This document shows, piece after piece, positions 54,185-63,845 of a stretch of 64,000 nucleotides of DNA (position 1 is its first letter; each line of letters opens with the position of its first letter). The notes beneath the pieces were generated by a model. It ran no database searches. It was given only the letters and a program-made list of their open reading frames with translations, and was not told where the DNA came from. The position numbers and the translations under genes are program-made. The stretch is from Rhodanobacter glycinis (lineage in GTDB: Bacteria; Pseudomonadota; Gammaproteobacteria; Xanthomonadales; Rhodanobacteraceae), in the NCBI RefSeq assembly GCF_006438785.1, contig NZ_RCZB01000002.1, forward strand, positions 434,001 through 498,000. Reading direction: 5' to 3'.

Positions 54185-56782
54185 ATGCGGATGGACAAAC
54201 TCACTTCGCGTTTCCAGCAGGCGCTGGCCGACGCCCAGTCACTGGCCGTGGGCCGTGACCACAACATGCTCGAGCCGGTGCATGTGATGGCGGCGCTGCT
54301 CAACCAGCAGGGCGGCTCGACCGCACCGATGCTGACCCAGGCGCAGGTCAACGTGCCGGCACTGCAGCAGCGCGTCAATGGCGTGCTCGAACGCCTGCCC
54401 AAGGTCAGCGGACAGGAAGGCAACATCAACGTCGGCAACGATCTGACGCGATTGCTCAACCTGACCGACAAGCTGGCGCAGCAACGTGGCGACCAGTTCA
54501 TTGCCAGCGAGCTGTTCGTGCTGGCGGCGCTGGACGACAAGGGCGAGCTGGGCGCGGCGCTGAAAGCGGCCGGCGCGATCAAGCCGAATCTTGAGGCAGC
54601 GATCGAAAAGCTGCGCGGCGGTGAAAAAGTGCAAAGTGAAAACGCCGAAGAATCGCGTCAGGCGCTGGAGAAATACTGCATTGATCTCACCGAGCGCGCC
54701 GAGTCGGGCAAGCTCGACCCGGTGATCGGTCGCGACGAGGAAATCCGCCGCACGATCCAGGTGCTGCAGCGGCGCACCAAGAACAATCCGGTGCTGATCG
54801 GCGAGCCTGGCGTGGGCAAGACCGCGATCGTCGAGGGGCTGGCGCAACGCATCATCAAGGGCGAGGTGCCCGAGGGCCTGCGTGATCGGCGGGTGCTGGC
54901 GCTGGACATGGGCGCCCTGATCGCCGGCGCCAAATTCCGCGGCGAATTCGAGGAGCGGTTGAAGGCGGTGCTGAGCGACCTGTCCAAGCAGGAAGGCCGG
55001 GTGATCCTGTTCATCGACGAGCTGCACACCATGGTCGGCGCGGGCAAGGGCGAGGGCGCGATGGATGCCGGCAACATGCTCAAGCCGGCGTTGGCGCGCG
55101 GCGAGCTGCATTGCATCGGTGCCACCACGCTGGATGAATACCGCAAGTACATCGAGAAGGACGCCGCGCTGGAACGTCGCTTCCAGAAAATCTTCGTGGG
55201 TGAGCCATCGGTCGAGGACACCATCGCGATCCTGCGCGGGCTGAAGGAGCGCTACGCGGTGCATCACGGCGTCGAGATCACCGATCCGGCGATCGTCGCG
55301 GCAGCCACGCTGTCGCATCGCTACATCCCCGATCGCCAGCTGCCGGACAAGGCGATCGACCTGATGGACGAGGCCGCTTCGCGCATCCGCATGGAGATCG
55401 ATTCCAAGCCGGAGGAACTCGACCGGCTGGAGCGTCGGCTGATCCAGCTGAAGATCCAGCGCGAGATGCTGAAGAAGGAGAAGGACAGCGAATCGAAACA
55501 GCGCCTTGCCGACCTGGAAACCGACATCGAGAAACTGGAGCGCGAGTTCTCCGACCTCAACGAGATATGGAAATCCGAGAAGGCCGCCTTGCAGGGCACC
55601 ACCAAGATCAAGGAGCAGATCGAACAGGCGCATCAGGAGCTCGACGCCGCCCAGCGCCAGCAGGATTACGCCAGGATGAGCGAGATCCAGTACGGCAAGC
55701 TGCCCGCGCTGGAGAAGCAGCTTGCCGTAGCGCAGGCTGCCGAGACGCAGGATTTCAAGCTGGTGCAGACCCGCGTCACTGCCGAAGAAATCGCCGAGGT
55801 GGTGAGCCGCTGGACCGGTATTCCGGTCAACAAGATGCTCGAGGGTGAGCGCGACAAGCTGCTGCACATGGAAGACCAGCTGCACCAGCGCGTGGTGGGC
55901 CAGGACGAGGCGGTGAAGGCCGTATCCGATGCGATTCGGCGTTCCCGCGCAGGGTTGTCCGATCCGAATCGGCCGAACGGCTCGTTCCTGTTCCTCGGCC
56001 CCACCGGTGTGGGCAAGACCGAGTTGTGCAAGGCACTGGCCGAATTCATGTTCGACACGACCGACGCGATGGTGCGCATCGACATGAGCGAGTTCATGGA
56101 GAAGCACTCGGTGAGCCGGCTGGTCGGCGCGCCGCCGGGTTATGTCGGCTACGAAGAGGGCGGCTATCTCACCGAGGCGGTGCGTCGCCGGCCGTACAGC
56201 GTGATCTTGCTCGACGAAGTCGAGAAGGCGCACCCGGACGTATTCAACATCCTGCTGCAGGTGCTTGACGATGGCCGTCTTACGGACGGCCAGGGCCGCA
56301 CCGTGGATTTCCGCAACACCGTGATCGTGATGACCTCGAACCTCGGCTCGCAGATGATCCAGGACGCGTCAGAGAGCAGCGCCGGTGGCGACGAGGAAGA
56401 GCAGTACACCCAGATGAAAGCGTCGGTGATGGGCGTGGTGCAGGCGCATTTCCGGCCCGAGTTCATCAACCGGCTCGACGAGCTGGTGGTGTTCCGCGCA
56501 CTGGACAAGACGCAGATCCGTGCCATCGCCAGGATTCAGCTGAGCTACCTGGAGAAGCGGCTGGCCGAGCGTCAGTTGAAGCTGGATGTCAGCGACGATG
56601 CGCTGGCCTTGCTCGGCGATGTCGGTTTCGATCCGGTCTACGGCGCGCGGCCGTTGAAGCGTGCGATCCAGCAACAGCTGGAGAATCCGCTGGCCCGGCA
56701 GCTCCTTGAAGGACAGTTCCAGTCAGGCGATACGGTCAGCGTCGCGGCCGAGGGCGGGCACCTGGTTTTCCGGAAAAACTGA
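54185..56782 (+). CDS. clpB: Disaggregase chaperone ClpB
   Basis: Hsp100 AAA+ hexamer that extracts proteins from aggregates together with DnaK. It is full length at 865 residues. The N domain (about 1-145) begins [19 protein letters not shown]1 has Walker [16 protein letters not shown] (about 205) and [19 protein letters not shown]. The coiled-coil M domain (about 410-525) has [14 protein letters not shown]-like heptads. AAA2 has [19 protein letters not shown] (about 605) and [26 protein letters not shown] precedes ATG 54185. A heat-shock promoter lies upstream. Confidence 0.98.
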   Translation: MRMDKLTSRFQQALADAQSLAVGRDHNMLEPVHVMAALLNQQGGSTAPMLTQAQVNVPALQQRVNGVLERLPKVSGQEGNINVGNDLTRLLNLTDKLAQQRGDQFIASELFVLAALDDKGELGAALKAAGAIKPNLEAAIEKLRGGEKVQSENAEESRQALEKYCIDLTERAESGKLDPVIGRDEEIRRTIQVLQRRTKNNPVLIGEPGVGKTAIVEGLAQRIIKGEVPEGLRDRRVLALDMGALIAGAKFRGEFEERLKAVLSDLSKQEGRVILFIDELHTMVGAGKGEGAMDAGNMLKPALARGELHCIGATTLDEYRKYIEKDAALERRFQKIFVGEPSVEDTIAILRGLKERYAVHHGVEITDPAIVAAATLSHRYIPDRQLPDKAIDLMDEAASRIRMEIDSKPEELDRLERRLIQLKIQREMLKKEKDSESKQRLADLETDIEKLEREFSDLNEIWKSEKAALQGTTKIKEQIEQAHQELDAAQRQQDYARMSEIQYGKLPALEKQLAVAQAAETQDFKLVQTRVTAEEIAEVVSRWTGIPVNKMLEGERDKLLHMEDQLHQRVVGQDEAVKAVSDAIRRSRAGLSDPNRPNGSFLFLGPTGVGKTELCKALAEFMFDTTDAMVRIDMSEFMEKHSVSRLVGAPPGYVGYEEGGYLTEAVRRRPYSVILLDEVEKAHPDVFNILLQVLDDGRLTDGQGRTVDFRNTVIVMTSNLGSQMIQDASESSAGGDEEEQYTQMKASVMGVVQAHFRPEFINRLDELVVFRALDKTQIRAIARIQLSYLEKRLAERQLKLDVSDDALALLGDVGFDPVYGARPLKRAIQQQLENPLARQLLEGQFQSGDTVSVAAEGGHLVFRKN

Positions 56783-56824
56783 GGCGCTTCGCGCGGGGCG
56801 GTCGCCTGCCCATGGGCTGACCCT

Positions 56825-56855
56825 GTCGGTCGCGGTAACGGATGCCGCGGCCGAC
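56825..56855 (+). other. Hairpin after clpB
   Basis: GTCGGTCGCGG (56825-56835) pairs with CCGCGGCCGAC (56845-56855) with one G-T wobble. It lies in the 160-base convergent gap between clpB and the CsgG-like gene. No T-run follows on the plus strand, so termination would be weak or Rho-assisted. Confidence 0.4.
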
Positions 56856-56942
56856 TAAAAGGCGAGCGACCTGGTGGCGATGGACGTCGCCAGGTGCACT
56901 GAATCAGCCGCTTTCGATCTGTCGGTTGCGTCGACGCAAGAC

Positions 56943-57680
56943 TCAGCCGTCGAGGTCGAGCACCTTCTTGTCGCCGTCGCGGCGGCGCTGTTCCTTCTGC
57001 TGATAGCGAACCTCGCAACCATCGCGCTTGACCATCGCGCAGTCGAGGTAATCGGTGGCCTCGATCAAAGCTGCTCGTACGGCCTTGCTGGCCGGGGTTT
57101 TCTTCGAATGTGCGAAGTCGCCGCCGACGCCACCTCCCACGTATCCGCTGAGATTGACGCCGCCGCCCGAGCTGCGTCCCTCGACGGTGCGCGAATAGAC
57201 CACTTCGGAGGTTTCCGCGTCGATCACCCGCAGGTCGATGGCGATATACGCCTCCGACTTGCCACCACCCACGCGGAAGCCGGCGATATTGAGGCCGCCG
57301 CCGGTATTGGAGGTGTCCTCGGTATACGCGCTGACGCTGCCGGTGATCAGGTACTGCGCGCCGGTGACGTTGCCGGTATGCGGGCTGCTGCCCGGGCGCA
57401 TGCGGTAGGAACTGGCAAGGTCCTGCTCGGCCAGCACGGCACCGATTTTCTGTCGCTCGATCACCTTGAAGTCGCCGGTCGCACTCAGTTCGTTGCTGAG
57501 CACGTCGGCGAGCTGGTTGCCCACGTCCCCGTTCCACCAGTTGGCGGAGCTGGTCTGGTTGGTGAAGTCGATCACGGCGACGGTCATGGTGGGCGCTTCG
57601 CGGGCCATCGCGGCACCCGCCATAGTCAATGCCAAGGCCAGTGCCGCGCTGATCGCGGTTGCACGATTCACAGGTTTCAT
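56943..57680 (-). CDS. CsgG/HfaB-family exported protein
   Basis: A 245-residue exported protein of the CsgG superfamily. The signal peptide is about 1-26 (AISAALALALTMAGAAMA). The core begins TMTVAVIDFTNQTSSANWW, followed by NQLADVLSNELSATGDFKVI, ERQKIGAVLAEQDLASS and QYLITGSVSAYTED, all typical of CsgG. No lipobox cysteine follows the signal peptide, unlike curli CsgG. GGAGGGG lies directly before ATG 57680. No curli or holdfast genes are nearby, so a general envelope role is more likely than curli secretion. The Gly-rich segment GRSSGGGVNLSGYVGGGVGG is notable. Confidence 0.88.
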   Translation of the reverse strand: MKPVNRATAISAALALALTMAGAAMAREAPTMTVAVIDFTNQTSSANWWNGDVGNQLADVLSNELSATGDFKVIERQKIGAVLAEQDLASSYRMRPGSSPHTGNVTGAQYLITGSVSAYTEDTSNTGGGLNIAGFRVGGGKSEAYIAIDLRVIDAETSEVVYSRTVEGRSSGGGVNLSGYVGGGVGGDFAHSKKTPASKAVRAALIEATDYLDCAMVKRDGCEVRYQQKEQRRRDGDKKVLDLDG

Positions 57681-58109
57681 GAAATCCCCTCCGGTTGATG
57701 GTTGTGACACTGTCCCCAATCAGTTCCATTCAGCGCTGGACGCTGGCGCAAGTGCTGCCGTGATAACCCGTGTCCATGATCCCCTGATGCCGGATGGCGG
57801 GTGTCGCGCGAGTGGCAAAATGATGCCGCGCAAGCACTTGCGGATGCTGGTCGTGCCGGATCGGCATTGTCAAGTGACGAACCGCCGGGCATCGTTCTAT
57901 GACGGTGGATGGCGCGCATTATCCGCAGCACGACGCGCTTGCGGCTGTAGGCGCGGGCGACACAAGTTGTCAGCGAAATCCGTCAGTGGATGGCGGCGAC
58001 GATAGGCGAGCAAGGGCGATTGTCGAAACCGGTGACCGGAACAGCTAGCCGTGGAGTTGGTTGCCACCGCCAGCGGAGCGGGTGTGAGCTGATCCGCTGG
58101 CGACCGGAT
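57681..58109. other. 429-base intergenic region upstream of the CsgG-like gene
   Basis: No credible gene was found: the only short frames are compositionally unlike proteins. An inverted repeat of CGCAAGTGCT (57747-57756) and AGCACTTGCG (57833-57842), 76 bases apart, is the only structured element I noticed. The region should hold the promoter of the CsgG-like gene and the 3' end of the TonB receptor transcript. Confidence 0.5.
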
Positions 58110-60587
58110 TTACCAGCGGTACGCCACCTTGCCGTAGACGTAGGCGCCGTTGTAGCCGAACGGTGCGTACACGGAATAGGGCAGCGTGCCGTTGTTGTTG
58201 CTGCCGGGAATCACTCGGTCCGGGTACACATCGAGCGCGTCATCCGCACCCACGGTGAACGTCCATTGCTGCAGGCTGTAGTTCACCGCCAGGTCGAAAA
58301 TCCACTTGGGTGTGAACGTCTGGTCGAGCAGGGAGTTCGTCGCGTTGTAAGCGGTGTAGCGGCCATAGCGGGTCACGCTCCCGGTCACGCCCCAGTTGCC
58401 CACGTTGTACTGCTCGCTCAGGATCAGTTTGCTGCGCGGCGTGGTGTCGGCCAGCAGGCCCCTGATGTCGCGCCGATCCAGGCGATGGAAGGTGGCACCC
58501 AGTGCATCCAGCACCGCGGGGTTCGGGCGGACCTTGGTGACCTCGTTCTTGTTGTAGTTGGTGCTGATCGTCGTCTGCAGCGTGCCGGCATTGCCGAAAT
58601 CGCTGCGGTAACTGGCCACAAAGTCGATGCCGCGGGTGCGCGTATCGGCGGCGTTGGTGAAGTAGGAGACGCCACTGTAATTGAGGTTGGCCACGCCGTT
58701 GGCCGCCAGATAGGCCTGCACCGCCGGGCCCGTGGTGGCGATGCTGCTCGACAGCACGATGCGGTCGCTGATGGCGATCTGGTAGGCATCGATGCTCAGG
58801 CTGAGGGCGTCGGTCGGGTTCCACACCGCGCCGATCGTGTAGTTACGTGATTTCTCCGGCTTCAGCGGCTCGCTGCCGAGCAAGCGGGCGACCTGGCTGT
58901 TCACCGGAACCAGTCCGGAGTTATAGATGCCGGCCGGTAACCCGAGCGAGTTGCCCGGTCCGAAGAACAGCGACGAGGTGGAGGAGTAGAACTGCTGGGC
59001 CAGCGACGGTGCACGGAAGCCGGTCGACGCACTGGCACGAAGAGCGAACGTGTCGGTGAAATCGAAGCGACCGGCCAGCGAGCCGGACGTGGTGCCGCCG
59101 AAGTCCGAGTAATTCTCATGCCTTACCGCAGCGGACACGCCGAGCTTGTCGGTGAGATTGGTTTCCAGATTCAGATACTCGGCGACATCGTGCCTTGCCA
59201 GCGAACCCGAATTCGCCGGCTGCCAGCCGGCAAACCCTTGGGCGCCACCCGCTGGAATGGTGGTGGTGTCAGGAATCGGATTGCCGCTGGAGGTGTAGTA
59301 GGACGTCAGGTCGCCGGCATCGATCGCATAGCTCTGGCGCAGGTATTCCGCGCCGAAGGCCACGGTCACCGGATTGGGTAGCCAGCCGACCGACACATCC
59401 TTGACGAGGTCGATATCGAACGATTGCTGCGCTGCCTTGAGGATGCCGTCATGGAACGAGGTCGGGCTGCTGCCGAAATCATTCAGGTAGGCAAGGTTGA
59501 TACTGTTGAAGGTGGTATAGGAAACCCGGTTGCCGCCGTAGTTGCCGCTGACGTCCCAGCGCCAGCCATTCACCGTCCCGCGCAAGCCCGCCACCAGGGA
59601 GCGGTCGGTCGAGTTGGAATTTTCCAGCGGCAAATAACCGTTCGGGTAGATGTTCGCAATCAGCGGGCTACTGGGCGATGGGCTGTTGCGGCCGTAGCGG
59701 AAGAACGCCGGCGATGTACCGTCGCGATGCCCGAAGTGTCCGAATGCGTAGAACTGCACATCCGGGGTGATGTCGTACTGCGTATTGAGCAGCAGATTCT
59801 GGTCCCTTACCGCCGGATCACCTTCGCGGTAGTTCACGCCGAGTTGGGGAAAGCCGGGCCTCCGGTCGGGGCCGGCGCGATTGGTGTAGTCCTCGTGACC
59901 GCTCTGCGCCGCGATACGGAGCCAGCCCTTGTCATTGCCCAGTGGTATGCCGAAGTTGGCCGAGCCTTGCCACTGCCGGCCGTCGCCCGCCGAATACTGG
60001 CCGCCGGTGATTTCCACGTCGCCACCCTTCGCGCCCTTCTTCAGGATGATGTTGATGACACCGGCGATGGCATCGGAACCGTACTGGGCCGAAGCACCGT
60101 CACGCAGCACTTCGATGTGATCGATCGCGGAGACCGGAATCGTGTTGAGATCCACCGCCTGCGCGCCGCGGCCCAGCACACCGTTGGTCAGCAGGAGCGC
60201 GCCGGGATGCCAGCGCTTGCCGTTCACCAGTACGAGAACCTGGTCGGGCGACAGTCCGCGCAGCTGAGCGGGACGCTGCGTGTCGGCAGTGTCGGCGGCC
60301 GACGGGCGCGGAAAGGTCAGCGACGGGATGATCCGGGCAAGCGCGGTGGGAAGGTCGTTGGTGCCGGTCTGCTGCAGCACCTTGGCCGAGACCACGTCGA
60401 TCGGCGTCAGCGAACTGCTTTCGGTGCGACTGTCGGAGCGGGTGCCGGTGACGATCACGGCACTCAGATCCTTGGCCCTGGTTGCCGGCGGCGCGCTGGT
60501 GTCCTGCGCAGCGGCATTGCTGGCCAGTGCCAGCAGCACGGCGGCAGGCAGCCACGCCAGAACGATCGGGTTGGAACGTTTGCTCAT
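58110..60587 (-). CDS. TonB-dependent outer-membrane receptor
   Basis: An 825-residue TonB-dependent transporter. The signal peptide ends near residue 28 (AVLLALASNAAAQ). The TonB-box region is DLSAVIVTGTRSDSRTE. The plug contains LRGLSPDQVLVLVNGKRWHP and VLRDGASAQYGSDAIAGVIN. The 22-strand barrel ends in the aromatic strand AYVYGKVAYRW. ATG 60587 is chosen because GGAGAG lies just upstream. It stands alone, with no partner transporter or hydrolase next to it, so the ligand is unknown. Unusual tandem repeats (60658-60683) lie in its promoter region. Confidence 0.92.
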   Translation of the reverse strand: MSKRSNPIVLAWLPAAVLLALASNAAAQDTSAPPATRAKDLSAVIVTGTRSDSRTESSSLTPIDVVSAKVLQQTGTNDLPTALARIIPSLTFPRPSAADTADTQRPAQLRGLSPDQVLVLVNGKRWHPGALLLTNGVLGRGAQAVDLNTIPVSAIDHIEVLRDGASAQYGSDAIAGVINIILKKGAKGGDVEITGGQYSAGDGRQWQGSANFGIPLGNDKGWLRIAAQSGHEDYTNRAGPDRRPGFPQLGVNYREGDPAVRDQNLLLNTQYDITPDVQFYAFGHFGHRDGTSPAFFRYGRNSPSPSSPLIANIYPNGYLPLENSNSTDRSLVAGLRGTVNGWRWDVSGNYGGNRVSYTTFNSINLAYLNDFGSSPTSFHDGILKAAQQSFDIDLVKDVSVGWLPNPVTVAFGAEYLRQSYAIDAGDLTSYYTSSGNPIPDTTTIPAGGAQGFAGWQPANSGSLARHDVAEYLNLETNLTDKLGVSAAVRHENYSDFGGTTSGSLAGRFDFTDTFALRASASTGFRAPSLAQQFYSSTSSLFFGPGNSLGLPAGIYNSGLVPVNSQVARLLGSEPLKPEKSRNYTIGAVWNPTDALSLSIDAYQIAISDRIVLSSSIATTGPAVQAYLAANGVANLNYSGVSYFTNAADTRTRGIDFVASYRSDFGNAGTLQTTISTNYNKNEVTKVRPNPAVLDALGATFHRLDRRDIRGLLADTTPRSKLILSEQYNVGNWGVTGSVTRYGRYTAYNATNSLLDQTFTPKWIFDLAVNYSLQQWTFTVGADDALDVYPDRVIPGSNNNGTLPYSVYAPFGYNGAYVYGKVAYRW

Positions 60588-60657
60588 GGGGACTCTCCAT
60601 TTCATGGGTTGCTGCGTCGCAGCAATTGCAGATTAGTGCCGTACCGTTACTTCGTCA

Positions 60658-60683
60658 ATAGACGTCTATACGTCTATATGTCC
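60658..60683. repeat. Tandem 8-bp repeats with an ATAGACGTCTAT palindrome
   Basis: Three consecutive octamers read AGACGTCT, ATACGTCT and ATATGTCC (60660-60683), and the first lies in a perfect 12-bp palindrome ATAGACGTCTAT (60658-60669). They sit about 70 bases before the TonB receptor ATG. The layout resembles the MetJ met-box array, but a different repressor is equally possible. Confidence 0.5.
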
Positions 60684-60856
60684 AATTCGCCAAACCGAAA
60701 CCGCGATCGACGGAATAGCCCGGACGCTCTCCTGATCGAAGGCTACTCGCGCGGTACGTTCGCCGCCACGCGCCATGTGGGACATTGAAATTCGCGCTAA
60801 CGCGCCGATAATGGCCAGCTGCCAGCCCCTCGTTGGCTGGACTGTCCGGAGTTTTC

Positions 60857-61177
60857 ATGCCCATCTACGAATTCGAATGCAGCAGCTGCGGTCATCGTTT
60901 CGACCGCCTGCAGAAATTGTCCGACACCGACCCGTCGATCTGTCCGGCGTGCGATGCGCCGCATCTGCGGCGCATGGTCAGCGCGCCGACGTTCCGGCTG
61001 GCCGGCAGCGGCTGGTACGAAACCGATTTCAAGAAGGACGGCGACAAGAAGCGCAATCTGGCCGAAGGCGGCAGTGTCGAGGCCAAGCCGGCGGCCAGCG
61101 CAAGCCCATCGACGGCGCCGCCCGTCGCAGCACCGGCGCCGGCGCCGGCGGCCGGCAAGACCGCCAGCAGCGACTGA
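60857..61177 (+). CDS. FmdB-family zinc-ribbon protein
   Basis: A 106-residue protein with an N-terminal FmdB/CxxC_CxxC_SSSS zinc ribbon: MPIYEFECSSCGHRF, then ICPACDAPHLRRMVSAP, giving four zinc-ligand cysteines. The rest is a low-complexity Ala/Pro/Ser tail (ASASPSTAPPVAAPAPAPA). ATG 60857 follows GGAG. The family has a regulatory-protein label but no proven function. Proximity to aspS is common in this group of bacteria. Confidence 0.9.
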   Translation: MPIYEFECSSCGHRFDRLQKLSDTDPSICPACDAPHLRRMVSAPTFRLAGSGWYETDFKKDGDKKRNLAEGGSVEAKPAASASPSTAPPVAAPAPAPAAGKTASSD

Positions 61178-61279
61178 ATGGCGGCTGGCCGGGCGCGCGA
61201 GGCGATGGCCACGGCAAGCGATATTCAAGTACGGTTTGACTGCCTCGCCATCGCGTGGCATCAACTCGGGGATAGGCGC

Positions 61280-61891
61280 ATGCATTTGTCTCACAAGATC
61301 CTGCTGGGTACGGTGGCGAGCCTGCTGGGTACCCTTTCGATGACGTTGACGTCGCCCGCGCAGGCGCAATCGGGGCCGGCGATCCGCTGCGAGAGCGTCG
61401 ACGGTCGGTTCAACCGGTGCGCCGTGCCGTGGAACGATGCCGAACTGACCCGACAGGAATCGAAAGGCGCCTGCATCCGTGATCAGAGCTGGGGCGTTGA
61501 CCGGCAGGGACTGTGGGTGGATCGCGGCTGTCGCGGGCAGTTTGTCGAGGCTCGTCGTGGCGGACGCCCCGGCTGGGATGATCGTCACGACGACCGCGGT
61601 TATCAGGGAGGCGACTCTCGGGGTGGACAGCAGGGCGGTTATCAGGATGGCGGCCAGGGTGGCTGGCGCCCCGGCCCCGGCTGGGACCGCCAGATTCGCC
61701 TGCAATGCGACAGCAACAAGAAGCGCTATCAGATGTGTCAGGTCGATGTCGGCAGGCGGGGGCGTGTGCAACTGGTGCATCAGATGTCCGACACACGTTG
61801 CACCGAAGGCTATAGCTGGGGCTGGAATCGCGCCGGAGTGTGGGTGAACCACGGCTGCCGCGCCCAGTTCCTGATCGATCGTCGCTGGTGA
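61280..61891 (+). CDS. Exported DUF3011 protein
   Basis: A 203-residue exported protein of unknown function. The signal peptide is about 1-29 (ILLGTVASLLGTLSMTLTSP). Two DUF3011 repeats (about 34-88 and 136-199) each carry conserved cysteines and the motif W-G-x-x-R-x-G-x-W-V: QSWGVDRQGLWVDRGCRGQF and YSWGWNRAGVWVNHGCRAQF. A Gly/Gln/Asp-rich linker joins them. ATG 61280 is chosen, as the upstream extension precedes the signal peptide. The two cysteine-bearing repeats suggest disulfide-stabilised periplasmic or secreted domains. Confidence 0.85.
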   Translation: MHLSHKILLGTVASLLGTLSMTLTSPAQAQSGPAIRCESVDGRFNRCAVPWNDAELTRQESKGACIRDQSWGVDRQGLWVDRGCRGQFVEARRGGRPGWDDRHDDRGYQGGDSRGGQQGGYQDGGQGGWRPGPGWDRQIRLQCDSNKKRYQMCQVDVGRRGRVQLVHQMSDTRCTEGYSWGWNRAGVWVNHGCRAQFLIDRRW

Positions 61892-62032
61892 CCGATTGCC
61901 GGCCGGCAGCTGGTGGGGCGTGCAGCCCCGCACTGCCGGCCGGAAGCCCGCCTGGCGGTACCGCGGTGGTAACATTCCGGGTCTTTTCCATCTGTTTCAG
62001 CCGCCCCGCGGCTCGCCCGGAGTTTCAAGCGC

Positions 62033-63805
62033 ATGCGCACGCATTACTGCGGCCTCATCGATGAGTCGCTGATCGACCAGACCGTCACCTTGTGCGGCTG
62101 GGTCAACAAGATCCGGTTGCAGGCCCACGTCGCCTTCGTCGATCTGCGCGACCACGAAGGCCTGGCCCAGGTAGTGATCGAGCGCGACAACGAGGCGGCG
62201 TTCGCGGCCGCCGGCGACATCGGCAACGAATACTGCCTGCGTGTCAGCGGCACAATTCGCCACCGGGTGTCGGCCAACGACAAGTTGAAAACCGGCACGG
62301 TCGAGCTGCTGGCGGAGAAGGTGGAGATCCTCAACGTGGCGAAGGATCTGCCGTTCGCGCTGCACGAGAACCCGAACGAGGACATGCGGATGACCTACCG
62401 CTACCTCGACCTGCGCCGTCCCGAGATGCAGGCGATGATGCGCAAGCGCATCCGGCTGGTGCAGACCTTGCGCCGCTACCTCGACGAGCGCGGCTTCCAG
62501 GACGTCGAGACGCCGATCCTGACCAAGGCCACGCCGGAAGGCGCGCGCGATTACCTGGTGCCGAGCCGGGTGCATCCGGGTCAGTTCTACGCGTTGCCGC
62601 AGTCGCCGCAGCTGTTCAAGCAGATTCTGATGGTGGCCGGCTTCGATCGCTACTACCAGATCGCGCGCTGCTTCCGCGACGAGGACCTGCGCGCCGATCG
62701 CCAGCCGGAATTCACCCAGCTCGACCTGGAGTTCGCCTTCGTCGAAGAGAAAGACGTGCAGGATTTCGTGGAAGAGCTCATCCGCCACGTATTCCGTGAA
62801 GTGCAGGGCGTCGAACTCGATGCCGCGTTCCCGCGCATGACCTGGGCCGAGGCGATGCGTCGCTTCGGTTCGGACAAGCCCGACCTGCGCATCGCGCTGG
62901 AGCTGGTCGACATCGCCGACGCGGTAAAGCACGTCGAATTCAAGGTGTTTGCCGAACCGGCCAACGCGGCAGACGGCCGCGTTGCAGCGCTGCGCGTGCC
63001 GGGCGGCAGCACGCTGTCACGCAAGGACATCGACGGCCTGACCGAATATGCCTCGCGTTATGGTGCGAAAGGCCTGGCCTGGCTGAAAGTCGAGGACTTG
63101 GCCAAGGGCCGCGACGGGGTCAACTCGCCGGTGGCGAAGTTCCTCGACGACGTGGCGCTGGCTGGCGTGCTCAAGGCCAGCGGCGCACAGACCGGCGACA
63201 TCGTGTTCTTCGGCGCCGGCAGCTGGAAGGTCGTCACCGACTTCATGGGCGCGTTGCGACTGAAGGTCGGCAAGGATCGCGGCCTGGTCGAGGACAGCTG
63301 GAAACCGCTGTGGGTCACCGACTTCCCGATGTTCGAATACGACGACGAGGCGCAGCGCTTTGTCGCCCTGCATCATCCGTTCACCGCGCCGAAGGTGGAT
63401 GACGCCGCGCAGCTGCGCGCCGATCCGCACAATGCGGTGAGCCGCGGCTACGACATGGTGTTGAACGGCAACGAGATCGGCGGCGGCTCGATCCGTATCC
63501 ACCGGCCGGAAATGCAGAGCACGGTGTTCGACCTGCTCGGCATCGGTGCCGAGGAGGCCGAGATGAAGTTCGGGTTTTTACTGAAAGCTCTCAAATTCGG
63601 CGCGCCACCGCATGGCGGCCTCGCGTTCGGCATCGACCGCATCGCGGCGCTGATGGCCGGCACTGAGTCGATCCGCGACGTGATCGCGTTCCCCAAGACC
63701 ACCAGTGCGCAGGATCTGATGACCGACGCACCGTCCATGGTGAGCGACGCGCAGCTGAAGGAGCTGCATGTGCGCGTGGCGGCTGGCAAGGAGACTGTCG
63801 GCTGA
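62033..63805 (+). CDS. aspS: Aspartyl-tRNA synthetase
   Basis: Class II synthetase charging tRNA-Asp, 590 residues. An N-terminal OB-fold anticodon-binding domain ([20 protein letters not shown]) is followed by the catalytic core with [20 protein letters not shown] (motif 2) and [20 protein letters not shown] (motif 3). The bacterial GAD insertion domain lies between (about 290-420). Late blocks [12 protein letters not shown] and GGGSIRIH complete the active site. The 141 bases upstream form a separate promoter region. Confidence 0.98.
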   Translation: MRTHYCGLIDESLIDQTVTLCGWVNKIRLQAHVAFVDLRDHEGLAQVVIERDNEAAFAAAGDIGNEYCLRVSGTIRHRVSANDKLKTGTVELLAEKVEILNVAKDLPFALHENPNEDMRMTYRYLDLRRPEMQAMMRKRIRLVQTLRRYLDERGFQDVETPILTKATPEGARDYLVPSRVHPGQFYALPQSPQLFKQILMVAGFDRYYQIARCFRDEDLRADRQPEFTQLDLEFAFVEEKDVQDFVEELIRHVFREVQGVELDAAFPRMTWAEAMRRFGSDKPDLRIALELVDIADAVKHVEFKVFAEPANAADGRVAALRVPGGSTLSRKDIDGLTEYASRYGAKGLAWLKVEDLAKGRDGVNSPVAKFLDDVALAGVLKASGAQTGDIVFFGAGSWKVVTDFMGALRLKVGKDRGLVEDSWKPLWVTDFPMFEYDDEAQRFVALHHPFTAPKVDDAAQLRADPHNAVSRGYDMVLNGNEIGGGSIRIHRPEMQSTVFDLLGIGAEEAEMKFGFLLKALKFGAPPHGGLAFGIDRIAALMAGTESIRDVIAFPKTTSAQDLMTDAPSMVSDAQLKELHVRVAAGKETVG

Positions 63806-63817
63806 TCCGCCGACAGT
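63794..63817. other. Hairpin across the aspS stop codon
   Basis: ACTGTCGGC (63794-63802) pairs perfectly with GCCGACAGT (63809-63817); the six-base loop starts with the TGA stop. There is no T-run. It may shield the 3' end or modulate translation of the downstream hydrolase gene. Confidence 0.35.
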
Positions 63818-63845
63818 TCCCCGTGCGACCTTCCGGCAACGCGCC

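Noticed and set aside
54239-56233. 664-codon minus-strand frame opposite clpB
   Set aside because: A shadow of clpB with no motif. The long length reflects codon bias on the coding strand.
60660-60683. Confident call of a MetJ operator
   Set aside because: Only the first octamer is a perfect met box and the third is weak, and MetJ is not expected in this lineage. Kept only as a repeat and an open finding.
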